From a virus: 64,000 nucleotides of DNA. The position numbers were made by a program, and so were the translations under genes. Positions 27,163-40,193 of the stretch are shown piece by piece. The DNA lies in the IMG/VR virus record IMGVR_UViG_3300025508_002497, positions 1-64,000 of that record; one strand, given 5' to 3'. Under the pieces are notes generated by a model. The model saw nothing but the letters and a program-made list of their open reading frames with translations, ran no database searches and was not told the origin of the DNA. Within the stretch, counting starts at the first letter, position 1; each line of letters opens with the position of its first letter.

Positions 27163-27354
27163 TCAATCATCATATGAATCAAATTCTAGATACTCATCTA
27201 GATCATTAGAGTCTACAAGACCATGATTAACTTTGTCAATCATAATCTTTGTGTTGTGTCGAGAAGATCTTTTAGCCTGTTTCTTCTGACTGCGGGTGCC
27301 ATTTTTAGGTCCACTATCCTCTCTATAAGGATTATCTTTTGGGTTACGTCCCAT
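27163..27354 (-). CDS. Small basic hypothetical protein heading the replication operon
   Basis: 63 residues. The first two thirds are basic (MGRNPKDNPYRED then SQKKQAKRSSRHNTK) and the last third acidic (SNDLDEYLEFDSYDD). No known fold is recognised. It is the first gene after the consensus promoter at 27378-27405 and is 26 bases upstream of gp45. The charge pattern could suit nucleic-acid or protein binding, but no function can be given. Confidence 0.65.
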   Translation of the reverse strand: MGRNPKDNPYREDSGPKNGTRSQKKQAKRSSRHNTKIMIDKVNHGLVDSNDLDEYLEFDSYDD

Positions 27355-27377
27355 TTATAAACTCCATTTCAATATGT

Positions 27378-27405
27378 ATTATATCTCACTTCACGGAATT
27401 GTCAA
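27378..27405 (-). promoter_or_regulatory. Consensus sigma-70 promoter for the replication operon
   Basis: On the minus strand a perfect TTGACA (27400-27405) and perfect TATAAT (27378-27383) are separated by 16 bases. The start codon of the first gene is at 27354, so the leader is about 15-20 bases and carries a GGAG. This would be read by unmodified host RNA polymerase, giving early expression of gp45, gp44, gp62 and RegA. Confidence 0.85.
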
Positions 27406-27418
27406 GTGATAATTTAGA

Positions 27419-27879
27419 TTAAGCCCAGTTAAGTTTAATTTGTGTTGTTTCTCCGGTAGCCAATGTATTCCAAAAGTTGATTACATCTGTAGAAGATCCA
27501 TTCCAACGAACCCTCAAAATTGTACCCGAATTAGAACCAAAAGTGTGAGTTATTGAAGTAGCATTAAAGGCTGCTCCATCATGGGTCCAAGTGCTATCTG
27601 CGGTAATGATACCACCAGCATTAGTCACAACAGTCTCCCATGCTCCGGCGTTAACGTAGTCGCCAGATGATTTTACTCTAAGTAACCACTCTATGTAAGT
27701 AGAACTAATGTCTTTCCGTAAAGGCGTGGAACTATAAAGTTCATAATTGTTTGCCACATCATCAGTACCAGACAGTGTTGAATTTGTTAGATTAAAAAAA
27801 CCACGGGCAGCCACTAACTCTGCGTCGAGTTGTAGTTTTACGCCAGCAGGAGTAGGAAATAATAACCAATGAGGAGGAG

Positions 27880-27883
<4 letters not shown>
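27419..27883 (-). CDS. Small structural protein at the end of the first fibre module
   Basis: 154 residues starting [20 protein letters not shown]. Beta-rich, Thr/Ser/Asn-rich sequence without collagen repeats, ending in a strand-like TQIKLNWA. It overlaps the collagen-like fibre stop as ATGA and is the last gene before the replication promoter. By position it may be a fibre tip, cap or fibre-assembly protein. No family recognised. Confidence 0.6.
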
Positions 27884-31712
<3,829 letters not shown>

Positions 31713-31713
<1 letters not shown>

Positions 31714-32801
31714 TATGTATTAACCCTCATTGAAACTTCACCCGCAAAGTTATTGGTAGATTCCCAAATATCATAAAGGATATCAAGACCATACTCATTT
31801 GTATGTGTAAATGAACCAGTGAGACCAAAGGGGAAACCCAATCCATTTGCAGTATTAGTCATCGTTAAAGTTCCTGAATACTCACTCTGTGGTAGTATGA
31901 AGAAACCTTTATTCCCAGGCGAGACAGCAGGGAAAGTGAAAGTCCAGTTATCTGGGGATGTTCTACTGAGAGTATCAGTAAAACCTTGTGCTGTTAAACC
32001 TGTCCCATCAAAACCAGTCGCAGTTCTACCACTGAAGTATCTATAACGCCAGTTCATGGTATCAGTTTTAGTTGGATTACTTCCACTTGCCTGCTCACCC
32101 TCAATCGTGAAGGTAAGAGTTTTTTCTACATTGAAGTTATACGCCCCATGAGAAATCGATTGAGGTGAACCATCGTAGTTCAAACCAGAGACAAGAGTTC
32201 CAACACTCTGATTTGCAGAGATTGAAAGGGAACCAGCAACCCAGTTTGCGTTTGGACCAGCAGTAGACCAAGTAGAGTTTACCGTTGTATTACCAGCGGT
32301 TTGTCCAACTTCATATGGTCCAGAAGAAAGTCCAATATCAAAGGCGGAGAACGAAACTGGTTGGTATGCGAAGAGTAAAGTTTCTAAGATTTCAATGGCA
32401 GTAGTTCCATCACTAAATGATGTTCCTGCTACAATACCACCAAGACTATCTGGGAATGTTTCACCACCTCTAGTCCAACCTCGAACCGCAAAAGTAGGAC
32501 CGTTTAGAGTCAGTCCTGTACCAGCAACATATGTGTCACCTGTGCCATCCGCTCCAGTCACACCTGCGGGTCCAGTGGGTCCAGTGGGTCCGTCAGCACC
32601 ACTCCCGCCACTTCCACCACTACCACCAGCACCAAGTGAAACCCACCCAACACGGGTGCCGTGTTCGGGTGAGTGACCGATGATAGTATCTGTTGCTAGA
32701 TAATATAATCCATTCTTTCTAACAACATCACCGGGATTATAAGTTATTAGGTTACCGTTTGCATCTACTGCCTTGTAATAACCTCGATATTTATTTCCCA
32801 T
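31713..32801 (-). CDS. Tail fibre protein with N-terminal carbohydrate-binding-like module
   Basis: 362 residues. Residues 1-57 read [18 protein letters not shown] then a Trp (GWVSL), the pattern of small CBM5/12 carbohydrate-binding modules (Y-x-x-GD-x-V, G-x-x-Y-x-A, W). A Gly/Ser linker and a short [10 protein letters not shown] stretch (about 60-85) follow. The remaining beta-rich body ends with a domain resembling the C-terminus of the fibre at 5258-6940. It starts the first fibre module and probably contacts host glycans. The carbohydrate-binding match is short and tentative. Confidence 0.7.
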
Positions 32802-32835
32802 AGGATTCTTCCATAAAGAATACCTAGTATATATG

Positions 32836-33537
32836 TTATGAATATGTCCTCAGAATCACAGTATCCTTATTGATTCTACCTGTAGGGATAGCGTTTTTCG
32901 TTTTAATGTTATTGATAACACGCTTGGTATAATCGATACGTCCCTCTGTTATATTACTAAGAAGAGTCAAGTTATTCTTTCTGATAGTCTTAGTAACAGA
33001 ACTTTCAGAAAAATTTTGAATAGTAGTTCCCTTGACACTAAGACCTTCCTTAGTACTAGCCTCAAACAGAGTTAGTTTCTTGGTCTTAGTGTTGAAACAG
33101 AGAAGGCCACTAGCACCCACGATGTTGACAGGATCGATCGATTCTAGATTGAACTCTTTTGATTCAGGCATATACTGAACCGACTTCACGAGTTTATTGG
33201 GATCGACCTTTCGTTTGCGTCGAGTGATCTTAGACTTCGCTTCTAGAACTTCAATCAAAGAGTCCAGATATTCGTCTAGTTTCTTCAACTTAGTAGTCGA
33301 AAGAAACGAGTAACCTTCCACCAAGTCCTCGTCGGTTTTGTTGATGGCTCCAGTGATCTCACCTCGTACTTCAATGAAGTGATCTCTTAGGAGTTTGATT
33401 TCTCTTTTAGTTGGTTTGTAAGACTTGATCGCATTCTCGAAGTTGGGCTTTCTAATCGAACCACCATCAGAGAGTTTACCCATATAATCGTCCAAGAATC
33501 GTTCAAGAATATTACCAAATTCGGTGTCTTGTTTCAT
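32836..33537 (-). CDS. Hypothetical protein downstream of a DNA methyltransferase
   Basis: 233 residues. The first 110 residues are mostly helical and charged (ILERFLDDYMGKL, LKKLDEYLDSLIEVLEAKSK), followed by a basic KITRRKRKVD stretch, then a beta-rich C-terminal half (LLCFNTKTKKLTLFEA). No known domain is recognised. It shares one base with the methyltransferase stop, so it is translationally coupled to it and may be a partner in DNA modification, but this is only contextual. Confidence 0.6.
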   Translation of the reverse strand: MKQDTEFGNILERFLDDYMGKLSDGGSIRKPNFENAIKSYKPTKREIKLLRDHFIEVRGEITGAINKTDEDLVEGYSFLSTTKLKKLDEYLDSLIEVLEAKSKITRRKRKVDPNKLVKSVQYMPESKEFNLESIDPVNIVGASGLLCFNTKTKKLTLFEASTKEGLSVKGTTIQNFSESSVTKTIRKNNLTLLSNITEGRIDYTKRVINNIKTKNAIPTGRINKDTVILRTYS

Positions 33538-35108
33538 TATGCTTTCCGAAAAACAAAGATAGGTTCATACTTCAAATATCTGCCGTTCACTTGACAGAAG
33601 TTTTTGCACTTTGGTTTGCCGTCTTCACCCACGCGGTTCTGACCAGGCATTCCTTCTAGTGCCATTTTCATTTTGTATTTATATTCTACACCAAGTTCAC
33701 CCAGTATGTCAATAGAGTCTTGCTCTAAAGGCAGATATTCTCCCTTGATCAATATATCTGCAATGTTCCATAGGAGATAGCCGCCTGGTCGTAACCATTC
33801 AGCACAAGTGGAAAGTGTCGGTCGCAAGAATCCATCACGCCATGACTCATATGAACTTCCATACTTCTTGTAACTCTGGTTTTCATCTTCACTATAAGCC
33901 TCTCGATTAAAATAAGGAGGAGAAGTGAAGACCACATCAATCTCGCCTCTGTGCTTTTGAAAATCTTTGTCATACTGAATCTCCTCGGAACCTAGTTGGA
34001 AGACTTCGTATGTATGTGTGCTTGAAAAGAATGGGTTTGATCTGTATGTTTTTGTGTTGTAAAAATCTGCGAGATCACTATAACGAGAACTTCCATCATT
34101 ATTAAAGTTATCAGGATTGGGGTCAGTGCCAATGTAATGCAGAGTGCGATCATCACGGACAGCCATAGCCCCAAGGATACGACCACCCCAGCCACTGCTC
34201 GGATCATAGATCTTAATCGGTCTGTCTTTGATGTGGTTAGTGAATCGCTCATACAAGTATTTAGCAGTCATCGGTGGGAAGTTTACTGCGGGTTGAATGT
34301 AGCCGATACGAAACGACTTGAACCCGCCAGGAAAAATCTTCTTACCTTTATCATACAAACGAATGGCATAGACAGACTCATCGTCCATGTTGTCGATGTC
34401 AAACGTCGAGTGGTGTCGATACTCCAGACGATCGCGGAACTCTTCGACTTCTTCTTTTGTTAACTGAAGAATGTTTGTTTGCTCTACTTGATGATAGCCT
34501 GTATTCAGTCCTTCTCGGATCTTGACTTGTTCGAGCAGGAAGTCCTTGCCCGCAAACATCGTCGGATTCTCAAAAAACGCGAGGATCCAATCCCTAGCAG
34601 AATCAACAGATACAACGCTATGCTTCCTCGAACGCTTGAGGGTGGAGACAGCATGAGAATAAAAAGAGTCCCTACGAAAGTGCCGAAGAGAACCTTTATA
34701 CACTCGATCAAAATAGTCTGGGTTGGCGACAAGATCGTAGATCGAGTGTCCATTGTCTTTCTCCGTATAGTTGATTCTTGTCTTAAACATATTGTCGAAG
34801 AACTGATCGGCTTCAACACCAAGTCGAGACTTGTTGATGATCACATCTTTCGGTGTGTCACTTAGTTCGTCATCGAACTCAAACTGATGAGCAGGAAACT
34901 CCGACATGCGGTTGAACGCAGTAACAATATCCTCTTCGTTCTTTCCCGTTCGAGGAGGACAGCCGTTGTTGTCCCACGCGGCAGTCAACTCTTCACGAAG
35001 TTGAATCACCCAATCTTTGAACTGATCGGGTGTCATCTCTAGAAGGTCTTCAAAGTTTACATTGACATCACTATTAATGATGGCATCATTTCGTTCGTAA
35101 AATCTCAT
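33537..35108 (-). CDS. DNA methyltransferase (amino-MTase type, SPPY motif)
   Basis: 523 residues from the ATG at 35108, chosen because it overlaps the upstream stop as ATGA; a longer frame to 35165 overlaps by 61 bases. A SAM-binding motif I appears as YDPSSGWGGR near 301-310, followed by an acidic TDPNPDN. The catalytic motif IV is TSPPYF near 395-400, typical of N4-cytosine and N6-adenine methyltransferases. The N-terminal 250 residues are unlike standard enzymes and may recognise DNA or bind partners. No matching restriction gene is seen. Likely role is modification of phage DNA against host nucleases. Confidence 0.85.
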   Translation of the reverse strand: MRFYERNDAIINSDVNVNFEDLLEMTPDQFKDWVIQLREELTAAWDNNGCPPRTGKNEEDIVTAFNRMSEFPAHQFEFDDELSDTPKDVIINKSRLGVEADQFFDNMFKTRINYTEKDNGHSIYDLVANPDYFDRVYKGSLRHFRRDSFYSHAVSTLKRSRKHSVVSVDSARDWILAFFENPTMFAGKDFLLEQVKIREGLNTGYHQVEQTNILQLTKEEVEEFRDRLEYRHHSTFDIDNMDDESVYAIRLYDKGKKIFPGGFKSFRIGYIQPAVNFPPMTAKYLYERFTNHIKDRPIKIYDPSSGWGGRILGAMAVRDDRTLHYIGTDPNPDNFNNDGSSRYSDLADFYNTKTYRSNPFFSSTHTYEVFQLGSEEIQYDKDFQKHRGEIDVVFTSPPYFNREAYSEDENQSYKKYGSSYESWRDGFLRPTLSTCAEWLRPGGYLLWNIADILIKGEYLPLEQDSIDILGELGVEYKYKMKMALEGMPGQNRVGEDGKPKCKNFCQVNGRYLKYEPIFVFRKA

Positions 35109-35872
35109 GCTCCTACATTCCAAAAAAGTGCGCCAGGTGACGCATGATCCTTGATAAACTCCCACGCTTTTGCGTCGTAGGTTGGTGCGGACGGGAATGG
35201 GGGCAACACTTTGGTTGCTTTGTTGAAGGCGTATTTCGACTGGTAGGTCTTAGCCTTTCCGTACTCGCCGCTATGTCCCACACGGACGCAGTGAAAGGAG
35301 GATCCTTGCCATGCGAGTTGTAGTCCTCTGGTGAGTGTTCCACTTGATCCTACCGTCCAAACTTCATCTGGACATACATCCATGTTACGAGCCACCCTAA
35401 TGATGGAAGCGATAACAGTAGGATGGTCAAAACCAATAGGAAGTAATCTGCGATGCTTTGGATCTTCTGCAACATAATCTCTTGCCCTTTTTTCGGTCAC
35501 ACTAAGCATCCCGTTTGGGATCCAGTGCATTATAGCACCTGCTTCGATTGCTTGCAACTGATAAGGGTGTCTTTTTTCGACAGCACGATCTGCCATGAAG
35601 ATCACCGCCTTCTTGTCATACCTGCCACACAGATGTGCAAGTGAGATCTGAGCATAACCAGTGGCAGGTGAACTGCCATACACCCACTCATCAATCTCAG
35701 GCTGTGACTGGATCAGGTAGTCGGCGAATCGCATCTTCGACCCACCACCGATGAGATCATCACGGACGACGAGGATCCCCTCATGCTCCTCCACGATGGG
35801 AGCAGGGAGGGAATCCGTCCAATCACCGATCATCTCTAAGTAGTCTTCTGCTGTCTCTGTGAATAGACTCAT
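35105..35872 (-). CDS. PLP-dependent enzyme, ACC deaminase/tryptophan synthase-beta fold type
   Basis: 255 residues from the ATG at 35872, which has GGAGAAAA directly upstream; a longer ATG frame to 35920 would overlap the preceding gene by 38. VVRDDLIGGGSKMRF at 35-49 is the fold-type II PLP site, with K46 as the Schiff-base lysine, like ACC deaminase and D-cysteine desulfhydrase. A VGSSGTLTRGL segment near 175 is the phosphate-binding glycine/serine loop. It is shorter than those enzymes (about 330). ATGA overlap with the methyltransferase suggests a joint role, possibly DNA base modification. Substrate unknown. Confidence 0.75.
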   Translation of the reverse strand: MSLFTETAEDYLEMIGDWTDSLPAPIVEEHEGILVVRDDLIGGGSKMRFADYLIQSQPEIDEWVYGSSPATGYAQISLAHLCGRYDKKAVIFMADRAVEKRHPYQLQAIEAGAIMHWIPNGMLSVTEKRARDYVAEDPKHRRLLPIGFDHPTVIASIIRVARNMDVCPDEVWTVGSSGTLTRGLQLAWQGSSFHCVRVGHSGEYGKAKTYQSKYAFNKATKVLPPFPSAPTYDAKAWEFIKDHASPGALFWNVGA

Positions 35873-35882
35873 TTTTCTCCGA

Positions 35883-36701
35883 TCATAGATGATAACATAA
35901 GTTCCTACAGATATTAACATTCATATCATAATCATCGGTGGGATCTATTAGTGTCTGAACTTCATTACCTACAAACTGCTGTATTCCATTTTTTCTAGCA
36001 GAGGCAGAAAAAGTTACATACTCCATTTGAACACCGTCCGTGGTGTAATCTAATCCTTTATGAATTTGATCTGTTCTAATCATGTAACACATATGAACTA
36101 GATCAACAGCAAAAGTTCCAATAAGAGTTTTATTCCATATTGGTCTAGACATATTCTTATTTTCTTCTGAACCATCATAGTAACCATTTGAAGAACACCT
36201 CAAATAAAATCCTCTAGGAAAAGCACCATCATTATGCACCATCATAGGCGCAAAAATAGGTTTGTTTTCACGCACACAATACTTTATAGTTTCTGGTGGG
36301 AAAAAATTATCCCCATCACAAACGAAGTAATAGTCACACCCAGTATTTAAGGCATGGTACATACTTGCATTTCTTATTTTCCCGAGTGTACTGAGTCTAA
36401 TCCCACCTTCTGCGTACCACGCCTCTTCTCCACCGGGACCAGCCGAAACACCATCTAACTCATGAAAATATTCTTCAAGAAAAGTTACCGAACGATACTT
36501 TCCAGACTCATCTATTTTTTTACACCAGTCTCTAAGTTTTACGTTGGTGTTATCACTATTGTTATTTGTATGAACATAGATCGACAGATATTCAGGATCA
36601 TAATCAATATTTTCTACGCACTTTAAAAACATGGACAATTTATTTTCCATGTCTCTTACTAGTATTGTAATTTGCACTATTGGCATCAATCCTCTAGACA
36701 T
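35883..36701 (-). CDS. GT-A-type glycosyltransferase (Anp1/GT2-like)
   Basis: 272 residues with GGAG seven bases before the ATG. It opens VQITILVRDMENKLSMFLKC and carries the nucleotide/metal motif FVCDGDNFF near 128-136. The long insert and a GFYLRCSSNGYYDG segment recall Anp1-type or lysyl-hydroxylase-associated transferases. It stands outside the main glycan cluster, between gp46 and the PLP enzyme-methyltransferase pair. It might glycosylate modified DNA bases, fibres or host surfaces; the sequence does not decide. Confidence 0.7.
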   Translation of the reverse strand: MSRGLMPIVQITILVRDMENKLSMFLKCVENIDYDPEYLSIYVHTNNNSDNTNVKLRDWCKKIDESGKYRSVTFLEEYFHELDGVSAGPGGEEAWYAEGGIRLSTLGKIRNASMYHALNTGCDYYFVCDGDNFFPPETIKYCVRENKPIFAPMMVHNDGAFPRGFYLRCSSNGYYDGSEENKNMSRPIWNKTLIGTFAVDLVHMCYMIRTDQIHKGLDYTTDGVQMEYVTFSASARKNGIQQFVGNEVQTLIDPTDDYDMNVNICRNLCYHL

Positions 36702-36729
36702 CTAACATCTCCATTATATGTTATTATAC

Positions 36730-38451
36730 TCATACTATCTTCAACTTACTAAAGTTATTCTTCTTATTAAATACCATCATGTTATTAAACTTATCTGCTA
36801 ACTGATCTGCCTTGTGACTAATAATATAAACATTACATCGAGAGCCTAGGTTATGAAGTAGTTTCATAAACTCGTCTGTACCCCCTGAATCTAAAGACGA
36901 ATCAAACACCTCATCAAGAATCAATAAGTTGGTGTTGGCACTGTTCTTCAACCTAGCAATCTCTCGCCATGTTAATAGTATTGCTAAGTCGATCCTAAGT
37001 TTTTCGCCTTCACTGAAACTCATATAACTAAAGTCATCTCGGTGCCTTGACTTGATAGTTTCATTGAAGTTTTCGTCTAGATTGAACTGGGCAAAGAAAT
37101 CCATAACAGTTAGATACTTGTTAATGAGTTTGTTCATGGTTGGGAGGTAGTGTCGGATGATCTTAGATTTGATCCCACTGTCCTTTAATAGTGCCATAGC
37201 ATACTCGGCGAGAACCTTTTCCTCTTTTAGTTCTTGCTGCTTCTCTACTTGTTCCTTGCCTTCCTTCGCAAGATTCTTAAGGATGTCCTTCTCCTTGAGG
37301 TTCTCTTTATCGATGGACATGAGCCTACTATACTCTTTCTGGTTCTTCGTGATGTAACTCTGGTTGGCTCGGATCGTCGTGTTGTGGTTACTAATTTCCT
37401 TTTCTTTCTCGCGGATTCGGCCGAGTGTTTCCGTGTACTCATCTAACTTCTTCTCCACAGCATCAATGCTTGTTTCATGTTCAACTCGAATTTTATTCTT
37501 CTCGTCCTGCTCCTCTGTAATCAACGAACAAATTTTATCCTTATGATCATCGGCGATTGGCTGACGACAAGTCGAGCAGTTGTCATTCTCTGTATAGAAC
37601 TTCATCTCTTTTTCTAGACGATTTAACATCTGCTCAGTCTGATTCAACTTCTTTGTCAGTTCCTTGAATGTCTTTTTAGTTTCATCCTGTTCACTCAGAC
37701 CGAGCAACAGGCTGTCAACCTCTACTTGTAGAACCTCAATCTTAGATTCAAGTTCTTTGATGTTGTCTTCTGTGTTCTTGATGTCGGTCATGATCACTTC
37801 GAGGTTGTCTTCGTTTTGTTTCTGTAGCGTCTCGATCATTTTCTTGTGAACAGAAACCTTCTCCACAATCACTTCGATCTTTTGATCTATAATGCCAATA
37901 CTTTCCTTCACTTCAGAATATTTACTTTTCATAAGTGTATTCATTGTGGAGAAAATCTGGATATCTAGAATGTCCTCGATCACTTCTCTGCGATCTGCGG
38001 CAGGTAACTGCATGAAAGGAACGAATGATGAACTACCAAGAATCACCACCTGAGTAAATGACTTGTAGTTCATCTTCAGGATTTGCTCCTCAAGCATTCG
38101 CTGATAGTCTTTCGCCTTGGCATCCTGATGTAGCATTACATCGTTCTTGTAGATCTCAAAGATCTTTGGTGCCAGACCACGACGAACCTTGTAGTCATCT
38201 TTACCAATCGAGAACTCGACCTCAACCACGCAATGCTTCTGGTTGATGCTGTTGACCAACTGAGGAATGTTTACCTTACGAAACGGCTTACCAAACAGAC
38301 CGAATGTAATAGAATCAAGCAGGGCAAAAGACTTACCCTGACCGTTCGATCCTGACACTAGAACCATAGAATATTTGTCGAGATATATTTCTGTGAAATA
38401 GTTTCCGAAAGAACCGAAGTTCTTAAATCGGACAGTTTTAAATTCAATCAT
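36730..38451 (-). CDS. gp46: Recombination exonuclease subunit gp46 (Rad50-like ATPase)
   Basis: 573 residues. Walker A GSNGQGKS at 34-41, long coiled-coil arms broken by the zinc hook CSTC near 289-292, the ABC signature MSFSEGEKLRID near 480 and Walker B LLILDEVFDS complete an SMC/Rad50-type protein. With gp47 it resects DNA ends for recombination-dependent replication and degrades host DNA. Overlaps gp47 by 4 bases (ATGA). Confidence 0.96.
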   Translation of the reverse strand: MIEFKTVRFKNFGSFGNYFTEIYLDKYSMVLVSGSNGQGKSFALLDSITFGLFGKPFRKVNIPQLVNSINQKHCVVEVEFSIGKDDYKVRRGLAPKIFEIYKNDVMLHQDAKAKDYQRMLEEQILKMNYKSFTQVVILGSSSFVPFMQLPAADRREVIEDILDIQIFSTMNTLMKSKYSEVKESIGIIDQKIEVIVEKVSVHKKMIETLQKQNEDNLEVIMTDIKNTEDNIKELESKIEVLQVEVDSLLLGLSEQDETKKTFKELTKKLNQTEQMLNRLEKEMKFYTENDNCSTCRQPIADDHKDKICSLITEEQDEKNKIRVEHETSIDAVEKKLDEYTETLGRIREKEKEISNHNTTIRANQSYITKNQKEYSRLMSIDKENLKEKDILKNLAKEGKEQVEKQQELKEEKVLAEYAMALLKDSGIKSKIIRHYLPTMNKLINKYLTVMDFFAQFNLDENFNETIKSRHRDDFSYMSFSEGEKLRIDLAILLTWREIARLKNSANTNLLILDEVFDSSLDSGGTDEFMKLLHNLGSRCNVYIISHKADQLADKFNNMMVFNKKNNFSKLKIV

Positions 38452-39503
38452 ACAGACAACGACTCCATATACAAATCACGAATCATCAGTTTTAATTTTG
38501 TCTTCTGCTCTTGGTTCAGTTCCTTCATATCTTCAACCTCATTCGATATGATTGAAACAGTATCCAAAGACAGATCAACGTCCTCTTCAATTTCATCTTC
38601 GCCACCGAAGTCTTCGACTACCGTAACATTAGACACTGGTACATCATATAGATTATCAAGGAACCTGTCAAACAAATATGGTTTAGTTTTATTGTCAACG
38701 AACAACTTGACATAGGCGTTTTTGTATTCGCCGAATGGGAACTTGCTGATGTCAAAGTCTTGGCTGTCGTCGTATGAGATCTTAAAGAACTTCTTTCGTG
38801 GGTTCTCCACAAACTCCAAGTCTCTCGTCTCTGTGTCAAAGACATGAAAGCCTTTTCTGTCGTTGAGATCACTGAAGGTAATCTGATATTGAGTACCAAG
38901 ATATGTAACATTGTTCTGGACGCTACGGCTGTGGAAGTGTCCAGACAGAACCATATCGAACCTTCGCAAAGGTTCATCCGACATACCACCATCAAAAGGC
39001 AGTCCTCGCATCACCTCATACCCATTGAGTTCAAAGTGACCACAGATGATGTTGCTCTTTGTATTCTTTAGATACTCTAAAGTCTTCTCACGATTCTCGC
39101 TGTTTACCCACGGAACCATACCAACTTTTACGCCATCAAATTCTAGATCAATCGGCTGTTGGTAGATAAAGAAGTTTGAATAACGATCACCGAACAACTC
39201 GTTAACCGAGTTAAGATCATTGGTATTCTTATAGAACGTATCATGATTGCCTAGAATACAATGAACGACGATGCCTTCACGAAGCAGTGGCTCCATGAAC
39301 TCACTACGAACAGTATTCAGTGTATTGAAGTTGACAAACTTTCGTCTGTCCATAAGATCACCTAAATGAAGAACAGTATCAATGTTGTTCTCCTTCAAAT
39401 ACGGAAAGAACTGTTCACGAAAAAAGTCCGTGAAGTATTCTAGGAATATTTGACTATCTGATCTTGCACCCCAATGAGTATCATTTATTATTGCTATCTT
39501 CAT
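38448..39503 (-). CDS. gp47: Recombination exonuclease subunit gp47 (Mre11-like)
   Basis: 351 residues. All metallophosphoesterase motifs are visible: INDTHWGAR at the N-terminus, HLGDLMDRR near 46, LGNHDTF near 83, CGHFEL near 154 and LSGHFHSR near 188. Works as the nuclease partner of gp46 and shares its operon. Start overlaps the end of gp55 by 23 bases. Confidence 0.96.
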   Translation of the reverse strand: MKIAIINDTHWGARSDSQIFLEYFTDFFREQFFPYLKENNIDTVLHLGDLMDRRKFVNFNTLNTVRSEFMEPLLREGIVVHCILGNHDTFYKNTNDLNSVNELFGDRYSNFFIYQQPIDLEFDGVKVGMVPWVNSENREKTLEYLKNTKSNIICGHFELNGYEVMRGLPFDGGMSDEPLRRFDMVLSGHFHSRSVQNNVTYLGTQYQITFSDLNDRKGFHVFDTETRDLEFVENPRKKFFKISYDDSQDFDISKFPFGEYKNAYVKLFVDNKTKPYLFDRFLDNLYDVPVSNVTVVEDFGGEDEIEEDVDLSLDTVSIISNEVEDMKELNQEQKTKLKLMIRDLYMESLSV

Positions 39504-40047
39504 TTACATCCTCAAAACATGAAGTCAAACCGGCTTGATTTTTCTTCTTACTCTTTTTAGGCTCAAACTTCTTCAAGTCATTATCATTTAACTGAAAGAA
39601 CTCTTTCATTGCATCATTTGGATTCTTATCAAAGTAATTCTCCTTGAACCACTTGTGGATATGACCAGCGTGATCACCTTCTTCAATCATCTTGAACTTA
39701 ACGTATGACTGCTTCTTTTCTTTCTCGATACGTCTGAGAAAGGCATAGTAAATAATTTGAGTGAAATATGAGAAAGGATTCTTCGACTTCTCGGGATTGA
39801 AATTGTGTGCATATAGAATACAATTCTCAATCGCATCGCCGATCATTTCATCGACGAAGGAGTAGTTCATGAAGTTAGGCTTCATCGCAAGATTGGTTGC
39901 GATCTTGATAAAGCACTCACCGATATACTCTGTAATGGGAGGTTTGGGATCTCCGTTACTTTCGGCAAGGACTACCTGCTCTTTCCAGTCGGACATCTTA
40001 TCGAAGAACAATTTGTTATCGATATAGTGGTTTGATTTCTTCGCCAT
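39481..40047 (-). CDS. gp55: Late-transcription sigma factor gp55
   Basis: 188 residues from the ATG at 40047; the frame three codons longer would begin with GTG. AGGAAG lies eight bases upstream. The CILYAHNFNPEKSKNPFSYFTQIIYYAFLRRI region is the sigma-region-2-like part that recognises the TATAAATA late box. The C-terminus is Lys-rich (PKKSKKKNQ). It directs host RNA polymerase to late promoters together with the gp45 clamp. Driven by the promoter at 40070-40097. Confidence 0.93.
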   Translation of the reverse strand: MAKKSNHYIDNKLFFDKMSDWKEQVVLAESNGDPKPPITEYIGECFIKIATNLAMKPNFMNYSFVDEMIGDAIENCILYAHNFNPEKSKNPFSYFTQIIYYAFLRRIEKEKKQSYVKFKMIEEGDHAGHIHKWFKENYFDKNPNDAMKEFFQLNDNDLKKFEPKKSKKKNQAGLTSCFEDVNEDSNNK

Positions 40048-40069
40048 GTGAATCACTTCCTTTTGTCAT

Positions 40070-40097
40070 AATATACCCTCTAAAAAATTATTGTCAA
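40070..40097 (-). promoter_or_regulatory. Sigma-70-like promoter for gp55-gp47-gp46
   Basis: Minus-strand TTGACA (40092-40097) and TATATT (40070-40075) with a 16-base spacer; TATTAT two bases on is an alternative -10. The start codon of gp55 is at 40047. The -35 lies in one arm of a 7-bp inverted repeat (40092-40098 with 40105-40111) whose other arm is the -35 of a plus-strand promoter-like sequence. Confidence 0.72.
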
Positions 40098-40111
40098 GTT
40101 TTTCCTTGACA
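40092..40111 (-). terminator. Possible intrinsic terminator after the HNH gene
   Basis: TGTCAAG and CTTGACA form a 7-bp stem with a 6-base loop; read on the minus strand it is followed, after ATAA, by six T. It lies about 70 bases beyond the HNH stop. The stem is short and AT-rich, and it coincides with two -35 boxes, so it may equally be an operator-like element. Confidence 0.45.
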
Positions 40112-40133
40112 GTTTTCCAAACCCCCATATAAT
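40106..40133 (+). promoter_or_regulatory. Consensus-like promoter pointing against all genes
   Basis: Plus-strand TTGACA (40106-40111), 16-base spacer and TATAAT (40128-40133), all six bases matching in both boxes. Nothing on the plus strand downstream looks like a gene, so any transcript would be antisense to the HNH gene. See findings. Confidence 0.5.
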
Positions 40134-40154
40134 TCGACTTGTCGAGAGGAAAAG

Positions 40155-40193
40155 GGATACCTCCGGATACCGGATACTGTTAGGTTGGTATCC
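40155..40193 (-). terminator. Nested hairpin at the end of the HNH gene
   Basis: An outer 7-bp stem (GGATACC at 40155-40161 with GGTATCC at 40187-40193) encloses a 5-bp palindrome TCCGG-ATA-CCGGA at 40162-40174. The stem spans the HNH stop codon and on the minus strand is followed by CTTTTCC. Likely an RNA 3'-end or attenuator structure; termination strength uncertain. Confidence 0.45.

Noticed and set aside
33676-33683. TATAAATA on the minus strand inside the methyltransferase gene
   Set aside because: About three exact matches per strand are expected by chance in 64 kb of this composition, and it is about 140 bases from the next start with no supporting context.
35108-35165. N-terminal extension of the methyltransferase (start at 35165)
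   Set aside because: It would overlap the PLP enzyme gene by 61 bases; the ATG at 35108 gives the ATGA junction used throughout this genome.
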